Part shown: piece by piece, positions 27,478 through 36,074 of the stretch
Layout: each line of letters opens with the position of its first letter
How positions within the stretch are numbered: the first letter of the stretch is position 1
Assembly (NCBI RefSeq): GCF_023715745.1
Contig: NZ_JAMBOV010000006.1
Coordinates: forward strand, 62,001-126,000
Reading direction: 5' to 3'
DNA from: Microbacterium oleivorans
Lineage (GTDB): Bacteria; Actinomycetota; Actinomycetes; Actinomycetales; Microbacteriaceae
DNA: 64,000 nt
Program-made: the position numbers and the translations under genes
Notes under the pieces: model-generated
The model's input: the letters and a program-made list of their open reading frames with translations, nothing else
Database searches by the model: none
Told to the model about the DNA's origin: nothing

Positions 27478-28212
27478 TCAGGCGGTGAAGCGGGCGAGGA
27501 AGGCGCGGGTGCGCTCCTCGCGCGGATGCCGCAGCACCTCCGACGGCGGGCCCTGCTCGACGATCGTGCCGGCGTCGAGGAACACGACGCGATCGGCGAC
27601 GTCGCGCGCGAACGCCATCTCGTGCGTGGCCATCAGGATGGTCGCGCCCTCGGACGCCAGGTCGCGGACGAGTTCCAGGACCTCGCCGACCAGCTCCGGG
27701 TCGAGGGCGGACGTGATCTCGTCCAGCAGCAGCACCTCGGGGTCGGTCGCGATGGCACGTGCGATGGCGACACGCTGCTGCTGACCGCCCGAGAGGCGGT
27801 CGGGGTGATCCTTCGCCTTGTCGGCGAGCCCGACCCGGGCCAGCAGGTCGACCGCGCGGGCTTCGGCCTCGCGGCGCGGCATCCGGTGGACCACGCGGGA
27901 CGCGAGCGTCACGTTGTCGAGCACGGACAGGTGCGGGAAGAGGTTGAAGCTCTGGAACACCGCGCCCAGCCGCGCACGGATGCGGTTGCCGTCGACGCGG
28001 GGATCGGAGATGTCCTCGTCGCCGAGGAAGATCTGTCCGTCGTCGATCGGCTCGAGCAGTCCCAGGCAGCGCAGCAGGGTCGATTTGCCCGAGCCGCTCG
28101 CGCCGATGAGCGCGACGACCTCGTGCGCGGCGAGCGAGACGTCGACCCCGCGCAGGACCTCCCGGTCCCCGAAGGACTTGTGGATGCCGGTGGCCCGCAG
28201 CACGTCGCTCAC
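27478..28212 (-). CDS. Polar amino-acid ABC transporter ATPase
   Basis: 244 residues, the HisP/GlnQ size. Walker A GASGSGKSTLLRC, Q-loop VFQSFNLFPHLSV, signature LSGGQQQRVAIARA, Walker B VLLLDEITSALDPE, switch His in MATHEMAFARD: the QSFNLFPH and ITSALDP variants are typical of the polar amino-acid group. It energises the permease encoded just upstream. GTG 28212 overlaps that gene's stop (GTGA), and the open frame continuing upstream is a shadow of the permease gene. Last gene of a three-component importer. Confidence 0.94.
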   Translation of the reverse strand: MSDVLRATGIHKSFGDREVLRGVDVSLAAHEVVALIGASGSGKSTLLRCLGLLEPIDDGQIFLGDEDISDPRVDGNRIRARLGAVFQSFNLFPHLSVLDNVTLASRVVHRMPRREAEARAVDLLARVGLADKAKDHPDRLSGGQQQRVAIARAIATDPEVLLLDEITSALDPELVGEVLELVRDLASEGATILMATHEMAFARDVADRVVFLDAGTIVEQGPPSEVLRHPREERTRAFLARFTA

Positions 28213-29054
28213 AGCACCGATCCCGTCTGCTCGCGCTCGCGGAGCCGCGCCGTGTACCAGTCCGTGAGGCGGATGGTGGGGATCGCGAGCAGGATGAAGA
28301 GGATGCCGGCGACGACGTACGGCGTGAAGTTGTACGTCGTGGCCGTCACCGAGCGAGCGGCGGCGATCGCGTCGATGCCCGCGATGATGGAGATGAGCCC
28401 GACGTCCTTCTGCATCGAGATGAAGTCGTTCATGAGCGCGGGGGTCATCTTCCGCAGGGCCTGCGGCAGGACGACGCGTCGGAGCGTCTGGACGTGGCTG
28501 AGCCCGAGTGCGCGGGCCGCGAGACGCTGCGACGGGTGGACGGACTCGATGCCCGCGCGGATGACCTCCGCGACGTACGACGAGTAGGTCAGCGTCACGG
28601 CGAGCACGCCGAGGAAGAGCTCGTCGATCCGTTCGCCGACGATCGTCGGCAGCCCGAACCCGACGAGGTACAGCACGATGATGAACGGCAGCCCGCGGAA
28701 GAGATCCGTGTAGCCCGCGGCCAGCATCCGCACGGGGAAGAAGACCGGGCCCCGCAGCGTCCGCAGCAGGGCGACGAGCAGTGCGACACCGCCGACGGTG
28801 AAGACCGAGATCCCGAGCACGGTGAGGTTGACGAGGAAGCCGTCCCACACCTTCGGCAGCGCCTGCAGGGCAATGGCCGGGTCGAAGAAGCTCTGCTGGA
28901 CCTTCGACCAGCCCTCGGTGTTGATCACCGTCGCCCACACCACGACGGCGAAGACGAGGGTCGACGCGATCGCGATCAGGACGGATCGCCGCTCGCGGCC
29001 CCGCCGGTAGGCGCGACGGTCGAGCTCGAGCTCGCTCGGGATGCGGGTGGTCAC
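28209..29054 (-). CDS. Polar amino-acid ABC transporter permease
   Basis: 281 residues. A basic N-terminus (RRAYRRGRERR) and one helix precede the family core. The HisMQ-type inner-membrane motif is VTLTYSSYVAEVIRAGIESV followed by HPSQRLAARALGLSHVQTLRRVVLPQA, the ATPase-contact loop. It forms a homodimeric pore with the downstream ATPase. GTG 29054 lies 6 bases after TAGCGT, suggesting a leaderless transcript separate from the binding-protein gene, which ends 21 bases upstream. Confidence 0.92.
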   Translation of the reverse strand: MTTRIPSELELDRRAYRRGRERRSVLIAIASTLVFAVVVWATVINTEGWSKVQQSFFDPAIALQALPKVWDGFLVNLTVLGISVFTVGGVALLVALLRTLRGPVFFPVRMLAAGYTDLFRGLPFIIVLYLVGFGLPTIVGERIDELFLGVLAVTLTYSSYVAEVIRAGIESVHPSQRLAARALGLSHVQTLRRVVLPQALRKMTPALMNDFISMQKDVGLISIIAGIDAIAAARSVTATTYNFTPYVVAGILFILLAIPTIRLTDWYTARLREREQTGSVL

Positions 29055-29060
29055 GGATCG

Positions 29061-29066
29061 ACGCTA
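29061..29066 (-). promoter_or_regulatory. -10 element of a probable leaderless promoter (permease)
   Basis: TAGCGT on the minus strand, 6 bases before GTG 29054, in the short gap after the binding-protein gene. Confidence 0.45.
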
Positions 29067-29074
29067 GCGCGCCC

Positions 29075-29935
29075 TCACTGGAGCTCGGTGACGCCCTCGG
29101 TCAGGCCCGAGAGCCATTTCTCCTCGAGGTCGGCGAGGGTGCCGTCCTCGCGGAGCTCGTCGACGGCGGCACTGACGGCCGGGGTCAGCGGCGAGTCCTT
29201 CGCGAGCAGCAGGCCCCACTGGTCCTCGATGCCCGACTGGGGCAGCTCGCCGACGAAGAACGAGTTCTCGATGTAGAAGTTCACGGCGACGTAGGCGGTC
29301 GGGGTGTCGAGGACGACGGCGTCGACCTGTCCTGCGCTGAGAGCCGCGGTGGCGTCCTCGTTGGAGTTGTAGAGCTTCGGCTCGAGCCCGAGGTCGAGCG
29401 CGTCGAGGGTGAGGGCGCTCGTCGAGTTCGCCATGGCACCGATCGTGATGTCCTTCAGGCCCGCCAGGTCGGTGACGCCGTCGGCCTTACCGCCCTTGAG
29501 AGCGATGAGGGACTGGCTGGCGGCGTAGTAGGGCGACGAGAAATCGACGCCCTGCTTGCGCTCGTCGGTGATCGTGTACTGCTGCACGTTGAAGTCGAAG
29601 CTCTTCGGCCCCGGGGCGATCGCCGCGTCGAAGCTGGTCCGGACCCACTCGACGTCGTCCTTCGCGAATCCGAGCTTGTCGGCGACGGCGTAGGCCACGG
29701 CGGCCTCGAAGCCCTCGCCGGACTCCGGGTCGTCGTCGATGACGTAGGGCTCGTAGGCGGTCTCGCCGGTCGCGATCGTGAGCTTGCCGGGGGTGACGTA
29801 GTCGTCGGGGGAGGGGCCGGCATCCGAGGACGACGACACGCTCGGTGCGGCGCTGGTCGCGCAGCCTCCGAGGAGCAGGGCGAGGGCGGCGGCGGACGCG
29901 GCGAGTGCGGTGCGCAGGGCGGGACGACGGGACAT
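29075..29935 (-). CDS. Amino-acid ABC transporter substrate-binding lipoprotein
   Basis: 286 residues. The signal peptide has Arg-Arg-Pro-Ala-Leu-Arg, a hydrophobic Ala/Leu core and the lipobox LGGC; the linker after Cys is Ser-rich. The SBP type 3 fold is seen in KLTIATGETAYEPYV, EGFEAAVAYAVADKLGF, the region FDFNVQQYTITDERKQ and VDFSSPYYAASQSL. The variant FDFNVQQYTIT suggests a cystine/glutamine-type binding protein without proving it. ATG 29935 follows GGAGG at 6 bases; the longer upstream frame crosses the intergenic region. A short hairpin (29953-29966) sits just before the ribosome site. Confidence 0.92.
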   Translation of the reverse strand: MSRRPALRTALAASAAALALLLGGCATSAAPSVSSSSDAGPSPDDYVTPGKLTIATGETAYEPYVIDDDPESGEGFEAAVAYAVADKLGFAKDDVEWVRTSFDAAIAPGPKSFDFNVQQYTITDERKQGVDFSSPYYAASQSLIALKGGKADGVTDLAGLKDITIGAMANSTSALTLDALDLGLEPKLYNSNEDATAALSAGQVDAVVLDTPTAYVAVNFYIENSFFVGELPQSGIEDQWGLLLAKDSPLTPAVSAAVDELREDGTLADLEEKWLSGLTEGVTELQ

Positions 29936-30104
29936 GAGGGCCTCCGGAGGCGCCGAGCAGGCTCGGTGAAGGGGTTCGGGTGGCGCTCCGCGCGCAATCG
30001 GGCGGGTGCCGACCCTCATTCTCGCGCGAGGAGGGATGCCGCAGGCCATGCGGCGTCGCTTTGTTACACGCCCGTCATCGTCGTTCGCTTGAGAGGATGA
30101 CGGG

Positions 30105-30905
30105 ATGACTCCCTCTCGCACGCTCGTGGTCGGTTCCGGTCGGATCGGCACTCGGGTCGCAGCGGCGCTGCGCGGTGCCGGCGGTGAGGTCTGGACGCTG
30201 CGGCGGTCCCCGGCATCCGAGCCCGACGATCACCGCATCGCGGCGGATCTCTCCCAGCCGCTGGCCCGCCCGCTCCCCGCGGTGGACGCGGTCGTCGTCA
30301 CACTGCCGCCGGGGGAGGATGCCGCGTTCCTGGCGGACGCGGCGGCGCACCTCGCGGCCGCGCTGCCCGGGGTGCCGTCGCGGACGGTGTGGGTATCGTC
30401 GACGCGCGTGTTCGAGGGGTACGGCGATGAGCGACCGCTGACGGAAGCCGATGAGCCGCGTCCCGCGAGCGCGCGTGCGCAGCAGCTGGTCGACGGCGAG
30501 GTGCGCGCAGTCGAGTTGCTGGACTCCCTCATCCTGCGACCGGCCGGCATCTACGGGCCGGGCCGCGACCGCCTCATCCGACAGGTCCGGGCCGGCACTC
30601 CGGTCGACCATGCGCGTCGGACCAACCGCATCCACGAGACCGACGTCGCGCGAGCGATTCTCGCGCTCCTCGACGCCGCCGTTCCGCCCCGCGTGCTGCA
30701 CGGTTCCGACGAACGACCCGCCACGCTCGGCGAGGTCGTGACCTTCCTCGCCGGGCGTCTCGGGGTGCCGGTGCCGCCGCGCGGCGAGCCGGGCGATCGG
30801 CGCGGCACGGTGCTGGACGGTGCGCTGCTGCGGTCGGTCGTCGGCTCGCTCGCCTACCCGACGTTCGAGGAGGGCTACGGCGAGATGCTCGCGGGGTCGG
30901 CCTGA
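30105..30905 (+). CDS. NAD(P)-binding epimerase/dehydratase-like protein (SDR superfamily)
   Basis: 266 residues. The N-terminal nucleotide motif is VVGSGRIGTRVAAAL (GxGxxG), and later elements include VWVSSTRVFEGYGD, LILRPAGIYGPGRDRLIRQV and NRIHETDVARAI, as in extended SDR proteins of the YeeZ/NAD-dependent epimerase type. The usual YxxxK is not obvious, so catalysis is doubtful; it may be an NAD(P)-dependent reductase or sensor. ATG 30105 follows GAGGAT by 6 bases. The next gene starts 38 bases later in the same direction. Confidence 0.8.
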   Translation: MTPSRTLVVGSGRIGTRVAAALRGAGGEVWTLRRSPASEPDDHRIAADLSQPLARPLPAVDAVVVTLPPGEDAAFLADAAAHLAAALPGVPSRTVWVSSTRVFEGYGDERPLTEADEPRPASARAQQLVDGEVRAVELLDSLILRPAGIYGPGRDRLIRQVRAGTPVDHARRTNRIHETDVARAILALLDAAVPPRVLHGSDERPATLGEVVTFLAGRLGVPVPPRGEPGDRRGTVLDGALLRSVVGSLAYPTFEEGYGEMLAGSA

Positions 30906-30943
30906 TCCTGGTGCGTGTCGGCGGCGCGGGGCAGGATGACCGC

Positions 30944-31912
30944 ATGAGCGTCGAACCCCGGATCCTGGACTGGCTGCGCGACTCCGACCCGTCGCTGCGA
31001 TGGCAGGTCGAGCGCGACCTCGCGGGTGAGCCCGCGGACGTGTGGCGGGCGACGCGCGCCCGCGTGGCGACCGAGGGGTTCGGTGCGGCGCTGCTCGCGC
31101 AGCAGGGCGCGGACGGGCAGTGGGAGGGCGGCGCGTACTTCCCGGCCGGCTTCTTCGGCAGCCCGGAATCCGAGATGCCCGGGCAGCCGTGGACGGCGAC
31201 GACGTGGACGCTGAAGGACCTGCGCGAGTGGGGCGTCCCGGCATCCGCTCTCGGGGACACCGCCGAGAGGCTCGACCGCAACAGCCGGTGGGAGTACGAC
31301 GACCTGCCCTACTGGGGCGGCGAGGTCGACGTCTGCATCAACGCGTTCACCCTCGGAACCGGGGCGTGGCTGGGGGCCGACGTCTCCCGGCTGGCGAGGT
31401 GGTTCCCCGAGCATCAGCTCGCCGACGGCGGATGGAACTGCGAGGCCGAGGAGGGCGACTCCGTGCGCTCCTCGTTCCACTCCACGCTCAACGCTGTGCG
31501 GGGCATGCTCGCGTACGAGCGGTTCACGGGGGACACCGCCCTCCGTGAGAGCCGCCTGCGGGGGCAGGAGTATCTGCTCGAACGCCGCCTCGCGTACCGC
31601 CTGTCGACGGGCGAACTCGTCGGTCCGTTCGTCACCGAGTTCGTCTATCCCAACCGGCACCGCTACAGCGCGCTCGCCGCGCTCGACCATTTCCGTGACG
31701 CGTCGCTGAACGACGACGTCGTGCCCGACGAGCGGCTCGCCGACGCCGTCGAGATGGTCCGCGCAGCGCAACGGCCGGACGGCACGTGGCACCAGGGACG
31801 CGTGCTCGAGGGACGGCGCTGGTTCGACCTCGACGCTCCCGAGGGGCAACCGTCGCGATGGCTCACGTTCCTCGCCCTCCGGGTCCTCCAGTGGTGGGAT
31901 GCTGCGCGGTGA
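30944..31912 (+). CDS. Prenyltransferase/squalene-cyclase-fold protein of unknown function
   Basis: 322 residues. Repeated aromatic, Gly-rich motifs (GADGQWEGGAYF, LADGGWNCEAE, RPDGTWHQGRV) resemble the QW-type repeats of alpha-toroid terpenoid cyclase/prenyltransferase folds. No DxDD or cyclase active-site motif is evident and there is no signal peptide, so real cyclase activity is doubtful. Acidic and His residues around LNAVRGMLAYERF could bind a metal. The ATG at 30944 is preferred over the earlier GTG because CAGGAT lies 6 bases upstream. Confidence 0.7.
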   Translation: MSVEPRILDWLRDSDPSLRWQVERDLAGEPADVWRATRARVATEGFGAALLAQQGADGQWEGGAYFPAGFFGSPESEMPGQPWTATTWTLKDLREWGVPASALGDTAERLDRNSRWEYDDLPYWGGEVDVCINAFTLGTGAWLGADVSRLARWFPEHQLADGGWNCEAEEGDSVRSSFHSTLNAVRGMLAYERFTGDTALRESRLRGQEYLLERRLAYRLSTGELVGPFVTEFVYPNRHRYSALAALDHFRDASLNDDVVPDERLADAVEMVRAAQRPDGTWHQGRVLEGRRWFDLDAPEGQPSRWLTFLALRVLQWWDAAR

Positions 31913-31922
31913 CCGGATCGCG

Positions 31923-31928
31923 TAGGTT
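31923..31928 (+). promoter_or_regulatory. -10 element of a probable leaderless promoter (PLDc_N-like gene)
   Basis: TAGGTT, 7 bases before GTG 31936. Confidence 0.45.
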
Positions 31929-31935
31929 CGGGGAC

Positions 31936-32178
31936 GTGATCGTCAACCCGCTGCTGCCGAGCCTGTACGACGTGGTCTGGTCGCTCGTCGCGCTGATCGT
32001 GATCGGGCTCGCCGTCGTCGCACTCGTGTCGCTCGCCCGCTCCGCGCGCGGCCTCACATCGGTGCAGGCGCTCGCCTGGGCGATCGTGATCCTGTTCGTC
32101 CCGGTCCTCGGCCCCGTCGCGTGGCTCGCGGTCGGGCGGCGCGCCGGCCTCGCAGGCCGGAACGAATCCCGCCTCTGA
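31936..32178 (+). CDS. Small two-helix membrane protein, phospholipase D N-terminal-like (PLDc_N)
   Basis: 80 residues with two membrane helices, VWSLVALIVIGLAVVALVSLA and LAWAIVILFVPVLGPVAWLAV, the second followed by GRR as in PLDc_N (phospholipase D-nuclease N-terminal) proteins. The role of stand-alone PLDc_N proteins is unknown. GTG 31936 is chosen because TAGGTT precedes it by 7 bases; an alternative GTG at 31909 overlaps the upstream stop and would add nine residues. Confidence 0.7.
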   Translation: MIVNPLLPSLYDVVWSLVALIVIGLAVVALVSLARSARGLTSVQALAWAIVILFVPVLGPVAWLAVGRRAGLAGRNESRL

Positions 32179-32191
32179 CGGTCCGTGCCCC

Positions 32192-33850
32192 TCAGCGGCG
32201 CAGGTTCACCTGCAGGATCTCCTCCTGGTACGGGGCGCGCACGGCGCCGGCGATGCGCAGGTCGAGCAGCAGGAACGGACGCTCCTCCGCCGGGCGGTCT
32301 CGCCACCGCACGAGCGCGTCGAGGTCGTCGAGCGTGCGCACGACGACGCCCTCCGCGCCGACGGCGCGGGCCAGGCCGGCGAAGTCGACCTCGGGGATCT
32401 CCATCGGACCGCGCGCGAGCCCCATGACGCCGTAGAGATGCACCTCGGCTCCGTACGCTCCGTCGTTCCACACGATCGCCAGTCCCCGCCCGCGCGCGAC
32501 CCGCACGGCGGACTCGAGATCGGCGATCGCCATGAGCCCACCCCCGTCGCCGGTCGTGAGGACGATCGTGGACTCCGGCCGGGCCATCGCCGCCCCGGGG
32601 ACCGAGGGGAAACCGAGGCCGATGGATTGGTACGCGGTGCCGACCATCATCATCCGGTCGGGTGAGGCGACCGGCCAGAACATGTTCGCCCATCCGATGA
32701 AGTGTCCGCCGTCCGACACCACGACGCGGTCCTCGGGCAGCATGCGAGCGATCGCCGCCGCGGCGCTGCGCGGATCGAGCCGCCCGTCCGGAGCGAGCCC
32801 GTCGCCCTCCTCCCGCCCCCGCAGCGCAGTGACGTCCACCCGGTCGCGCCAGCGTGACGCGGTGCGGCCGAGCCGTTCGAGCTCGTCGGCGATCGCACGG
32901 GCGGCGAGCGCGGCATCCGCCCGCAGGTACCGGCCGACCTGCGGGTGCGTCGCCGCGGGTGCCACGTCGACCTGCACGATCATCGTGTCGGGGGCGAAGA
33001 GGCTGCCGAAGCGCATCGTGAACTGGTTGAGCGACGCGCCGAAGACGACCGCGACATCGGCCTCACGGATCGTCGCCATGGCCGCCTCGGCGCCGAAGCC
33101 GCCGGTGACCCCGAGGTCGAACTCGGCACGCGGGAAGATTCCCCGGCCGAGAGCGGTCGATGCCGTGAGCGCGCCGGCCGCGTCGGCGAGACGCCCGAGC
33201 TCGTCGCCGGCCCCCGCGGCCCATGCACCCCGCCCGGCGAGCAGCAGCGGACGTTCGGCCCCGGTCAGTGCGCGGGCGATCGCGCGGACGGTCGCCTCGG
33301 CGTGTGCCCCGGTGGGGGCGAGGGGCGCCGGCAGCACCGGATCAGGCGTCGCCGGGATCCCGCCGGCGTCCCGGCCGCCGACGTCGTACGGGATCGCGAG
33401 GACGACGGGCACGCGGAACGAGAGCGCGTGCTCGATCGCGATGACCGTGGTGGCCGCAGCATCCGTGCGCCCCACCGTGTAGGTGCGCACGCCCACAGCC
33501 GACGCCAGCGAGAGCTGGTCGACGTCCCACGGTCGCGGGCCCGACGTCGGTTCGTCGCCGACGACGAGGACGAGCGGCACACGCGCCTGCGCGGCCTCCG
33601 CGAGCGCGGTGAGGGTGTTCGTGAAGCCCGCGCCGTACGTCGCCGTCGCGGCGGCCAGTCCGCCCCCGGCGCGGTGATGGGCGTCGGCGGCGACGACCCC
33701 GCCGGCCTCGTGACGGACGGCGGTGAACGTGACGTCCTCGCGACGCTCGAGCGCGTCGAGGACGAGGGCGTTGCCGTTGCCCATCACGCCGAAGACATGG
33801 TCGATGTGGGCGGCGAGCGCGGAGGCGACGTGGGCGGCGACGGTGGGCAT
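32192..33850 (-). CDS. Thiamine pyrophosphate-dependent enzyme, acetolactate-synthase-like
   Basis: 552 residues with the three-domain TPP layout. The N-terminal Pyr domain has the catalytic Glu in AVRHEAGGVVAADA and GAGFTNTLTALAEA. The middle domain is NAD-binding-like (PLLLAGRGAWAAGAG). The C-terminal PP domain has the TPP-binding GDGGGLMAIADLESAVR with Asn in WNDGAYGAE. Acetolactate synthase, benzoylformate decarboxylase and related enzymes share this layout; the substrate is undetermined. ATG 33850 follows AGGAG at 6-7 bases. The gene stands alone, away from ilv genes, so a catabolic or 2-oxoacid role is more likely than branched-chain synthesis. Confidence 0.85.
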   Translation of the reverse strand: MPTVAAHVASALAAHIDHVFGVMGNGNALVLDALERREDVTFTAVRHEAGGVVAADAHHRAGGGLAAATATYGAGFTNTLTALAEAAQARVPLVLVVGDEPTSGPRPWDVDQLSLASAVGVRTYTVGRTDAAATTVIAIEHALSFRVPVVLAIPYDVGGRDAGGIPATPDPVLPAPLAPTGAHAEATVRAIARALTGAERPLLLAGRGAWAAGAGDELGRLADAAGALTASTALGRGIFPRAEFDLGVTGGFGAEAAMATIREADVAVVFGASLNQFTMRFGSLFAPDTMIVQVDVAPAATHPQVGRYLRADAALAARAIADELERLGRTASRWRDRVDVTALRGREEGDGLAPDGRLDPRSAAAAIARMLPEDRVVVSDGGHFIGWANMFWPVASPDRMMMVGTAYQSIGLGFPSVPGAAMARPESTIVLTTGDGGGLMAIADLESAVRVARGRGLAIVWNDGAYGAEVHLYGVMGLARGPMEIPEVDFAGLARAVGAEGVVVRTLDDLDALVRWRDRPAEERPFLLLDLRIAGAVRAPYQEEILQVNLRR

Positions 33851-33982
33851 GGGAGCTCCTGGAGACGATGACGACGGATGCCGTATGTGTCTCGCTCCCG
33901 CGGCGTCGCGGGTGGCTGCGTGCCCCTTTTCCGAGCACCAGGGCCTGTCTCGGCACTGGACGGCACTCAGTGTAGTCACGAC

Positions 33983-33999
33983 GCGTGCGCCACGCACGC
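33983..33999. promoter_or_regulatory. Palindrome in the divergent TPP-enzyme promoter region
   Basis: GCGTGCG-CCA-CGCACGC, perfect 7-bp arms. On the minus strand a TACACT -10 candidate lies at 33969-33974, which puts the palindrome over its -35. It also sits just before the weak CACACT -10 of the plus-strand gene at 34020. Confidence 0.4.
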
Positions 34000-34019
34000 C
34001 AGCGTGTCACACTGCGGAC

Positions 34020-34361
34020 ATGCTGCAGACGATGACGATCAGCCTCGCTCCCTTCGACGCGGCACGCATCGTCCTCGACCACGTGCAGTCGTCGGGGATG
34101 ACGGTCGAGTGCGTCGGACAGCATGCGACGGCGACCGAGGCGGGTCATCAGATGGCGCTGCTGATCTTCGAGAAGTACTACATGCGCACCAGCAGTCGCG
34201 CGTCGCTGACCGTCGCGATCGAGAACCTCGCGGGTCCGACGACCGCGGTCTTCCGCGGCTCCGGGGGAGGAGAGGGCGCGCTCTTCCGCTTCGACTGGGG
34301 CGCGAGCGCCGACTTCGCATCGACCGTGGTCGACGCCCTCGAACCGTACGAGACGGTCTGA
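34020..34361 (+). CDS. Small conserved hypothetical protein
   Basis: 113 residues with an alternating helix-strand pattern: ISLAPFDAARIVLDHVQSSG, MALLIFEKYYMRTS, SLTVAIENLAGPTTAVF, and a Gly-rich loop GSGGGEGALFRFDWG. No signal peptide or membrane segment. I do not recognise the family with certainty and give no function. ATG 34020 follows a CACACT by 6 bases; a second ATG at 34032 is possible. The AlkZ-like gene begins 7 bases after its stop and may be cotranscribed. Confidence 0.65.
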   Translation: MLQTMTISLAPFDAARIVLDHVQSSGMTVECVGQHATATEAGHQMALLIFEKYYMRTSSRASLTVAIENLAGPTTAVFRGSGGGEGALFRFDWGASADFASTVVDALEPYETV

Positions 34362-34368
34362 CGAGCGG

Positions 34369-35418
34369 ATGCCGGGGCCCACCGACATCGCAGCGGTGCG
34401 GGCGCACCGCCTCCGGTCGCACCTGCTCGCGTCTCCGGCCGCCCACGTCGGCGACGTGGTGCGGGATCTGCACGCGGTGCAGGCGCAGGACTTCGGCGCA
34501 GGGCGCTGGGCTCTCGGCATCCGGACCGCAGGCGATCTCACCGTCGCTGACGTCGACCGTGCGTTCGACGACGGCGAGATCGTCCGCGCCTGGACCCAGC
34601 GCGGCACCCTGCACATCGTCGCGCCGTCGTCGGTTCCCGGCATCCTCGCCGTCACCGGCGAGCGGCAGCTGCGAGCGCTCGGTGCGGACGCCGCTCTGGT
34701 CGAGAAGGCCGAGCGGGTCTTCCGAGCCGCGGTGGCCGTCGAGGGTCGAGTGACGCGAGCGGAGTTCGCGGCCGTGCTCGAGCGCGAAGGCCTCTCGGGG
34801 TCTGCGAGGCAGACGAACGGCATCCTGCTCGCCTTGTCCTTCCGCGGTGTGCTGGCACTCGGGCCCGTCGTCCCGCGCGAGGACGGTGTCACCCGCGAGC
34901 AGTACCTCGTGCTGCTCCCCGTCGGTGGCGCCGTGGGAGAGGATCCGGCCGCCGACCTCCTCCTCTCCTATCTGCGCGGGCACGGGCCGGCGTCGTCGGC
35001 CGACTTCGCCTGGTGGGCCGGGATCCCTGCCGGAGCAGCCCGCGCCGCCGTCGAGCGCGCCGGTCACCGGGTGGCCGCCGTCGGCGGCGGCCTCCTCGCA
35101 GCGCCGGATGACACCCCCGGGTCGCGCCTCGCAGCTCGTTCGGAGACCCTGGCTCTTCCCGCGTTCGACGAGTACACGCTGTCCTACGCCGATCGCTCCA
35201 TCGCTCTGGGCGCGGGAGACCGGGTGAGCGTCGGTCCGACGGCGAACGGCATGATGCGCGCCGTCCTCCTGCGCGAGGGCGTCGCCATCGGCACGTGGCG
35301 GCTCTCGCTGGCGAAGGGGTCCACCGGGGAGGCGGAGGCGGTGCTGTTCCCCGGCGAGTCGCGCCGCGGCGTCGACACCGCTCTCGCCCGGGCCCAGGGA
35401 TTCTTCGCCTTCGTCTAG
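34369..35418 (+). CDS. Winged-helix protein of the AlkZ/YcaQ DNA glycosylase family
   Basis: 349 residues of the HTH_42 family. The N-terminal region LRSHLLASPAAHVGDVVRDL is followed by HAVQAQDFGAGRWALGIR, where AlkZ/YcaQ glycosylases carry their catalytic QxQ/QxD motif, and by the conserved TQRGTLHIVAP hairpin. The C-terminal half has ASSADFAWWAGIPAGAARAAV and LPAFDEYTLSYADR, typical of the group. Characterised members unhook interstrand cross-links or excise alkylated bases; whether this one acts on DNA is inference. ATG 34369 follows the preceding stop by 7 bases. Confidence 0.82.
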   Translation: MPGPTDIAAVRAHRLRSHLLASPAAHVGDVVRDLHAVQAQDFGAGRWALGIRTAGDLTVADVDRAFDDGEIVRAWTQRGTLHIVAPSSVPGILAVTGERQLRALGADAALVEKAERVFRAAVAVEGRVTRAEFAAVLEREGLSGSARQTNGILLALSFRGVLALGPVVPREDGVTREQYLVLLPVGGAVGEDPAADLLLSYLRGHGPASSADFAWWAGIPAGAARAAVERAGHRVAAVGGGLLAAPDDTPGSRLAARSETLALPAFDEYTLSYADRSIALGAGDRVSVGPTANGMMRAVLLREGVAIGTWRLSLAKGSTGEAEAVLFPGESRRGVDTALARAQGFFAFV

Positions 35419-35436
35419 CGAGTCGTGAACGGATGC

Positions 35437-35451
35437 GCAAGAAGTTCTTGC
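35437..35451. promoter_or_regulatory. 15-bp palindrome over the sigma-factor promoter
   Basis: GCAAGAA-G-TTCTTGC is a perfect inverted repeat. It overlaps a possible -35 TTCTTG (35445-35450) paired with TAGTTT (35469-35474) at 18 bases, upstream of the ECF sigma gene. Confidence 0.5.
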
Positions 35452-35522
35452 GGTGATACGCGCCCGGTTAGTTTCTCCTCACGTGGCCCTCCCGAAGAGG
35501 CCGCATCCGGAGGGAGCGCGTC

Positions 35523-36074
35523 ATGGTCTCTCCGCTGCACGACGTCCCCGACCGCATCCTCGTCCAACGTGCGGTCGACGGAGACACCGCTGCGTTCGGT
35601 GAGATCCTGCGACGGCACTCGTCGCTGGTGCGTGCGTACGTCTACCGCATCGTGAAGTCCGTGGCCGACACCGATGACGTCGTCCAGGACGCCTTCGTGA
35701 CGGCCTGGAAGCAGCTCCCCACTCTCCGCGACCCGTCCGCCGTGAAGTCGTGGCTGATGCGGATCGCCGGGCGCGAGGCGCTCGCCCTCGCGACCCGCAG
35801 GTCGCGAGAGGATGCTCTCGACGAGGCGACCTTGCCCCCGTCGTCACAGGCGCAGCCGGAGCGCGCAGCCATCCAGAACGATCGACTCGCTGCGCTGTCC
35901 CGCGCGCTGGATCGACTCAAAGAGGATCAACGGCGATGCTGGTTGCTCCGTGAAGTGGCGGAGCTCAGCTACGCCGAGATCGCAGAAGAGATGAACATGA
36001 CCGACAGCACCGTCCGAGGACTGCTCGCACGTGCGCGGGCGAGCATCGCGATCGAGATGGAGGGGTGGCGATGA
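35523..36074 (+). CDS. ECF-type RNA polymerase sigma factor
   Basis: 183 residues with only regions 2 and 4. Region 2 spans about 22-90 (RAYVYRIVKSVADTDDVVQ then DAFVTAWKQLPTLRD). Region 4 is at about 120-175 (LDRLKEDQRRCWLLREVAEL and SYAEIAEEMNMTDSTVRGLL, the promoter -35 reader). A short acidic linker separates them. ATG 35523 is preceded by GGAGGGAG. It overlaps the next gene (ATGA), whose N-terminus looks like a zinc anti-sigma domain. It probably controls the Asp23 island behind it and perhaps itself. Confidence 0.92.
   Translation: MVSPLHDVPDRILVQRAVDGDTAAFGEILRRHSSLVRAYVYRIVKSVADTDDVVQDAFVTAWKQLPTLRDPSAVKSWLMRIAGREALALATRRSREDALDEATLPPSSQAQPERAAIQNDRLAALSRALDRLKEDQRRCWLLREVAELSYAEIAEEMNMTDSTVRGLLARARASIAIEMEGWR

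Noticed and set aside
30944..31912. Squalene-hopene cyclase
   Set aside because: Only about half the expected length and lacking the DxDD catalytic motif; retained only as an alpha-toroid-like protein of unknown function.
32192..33850. Biosynthetic acetolactate synthase (ilvB)
   Set aside because: TPP motifs are clear, but there is no ilvN or ilvC neighbour and the sequence diverges from typical ilvB; assigned only to the wider family.
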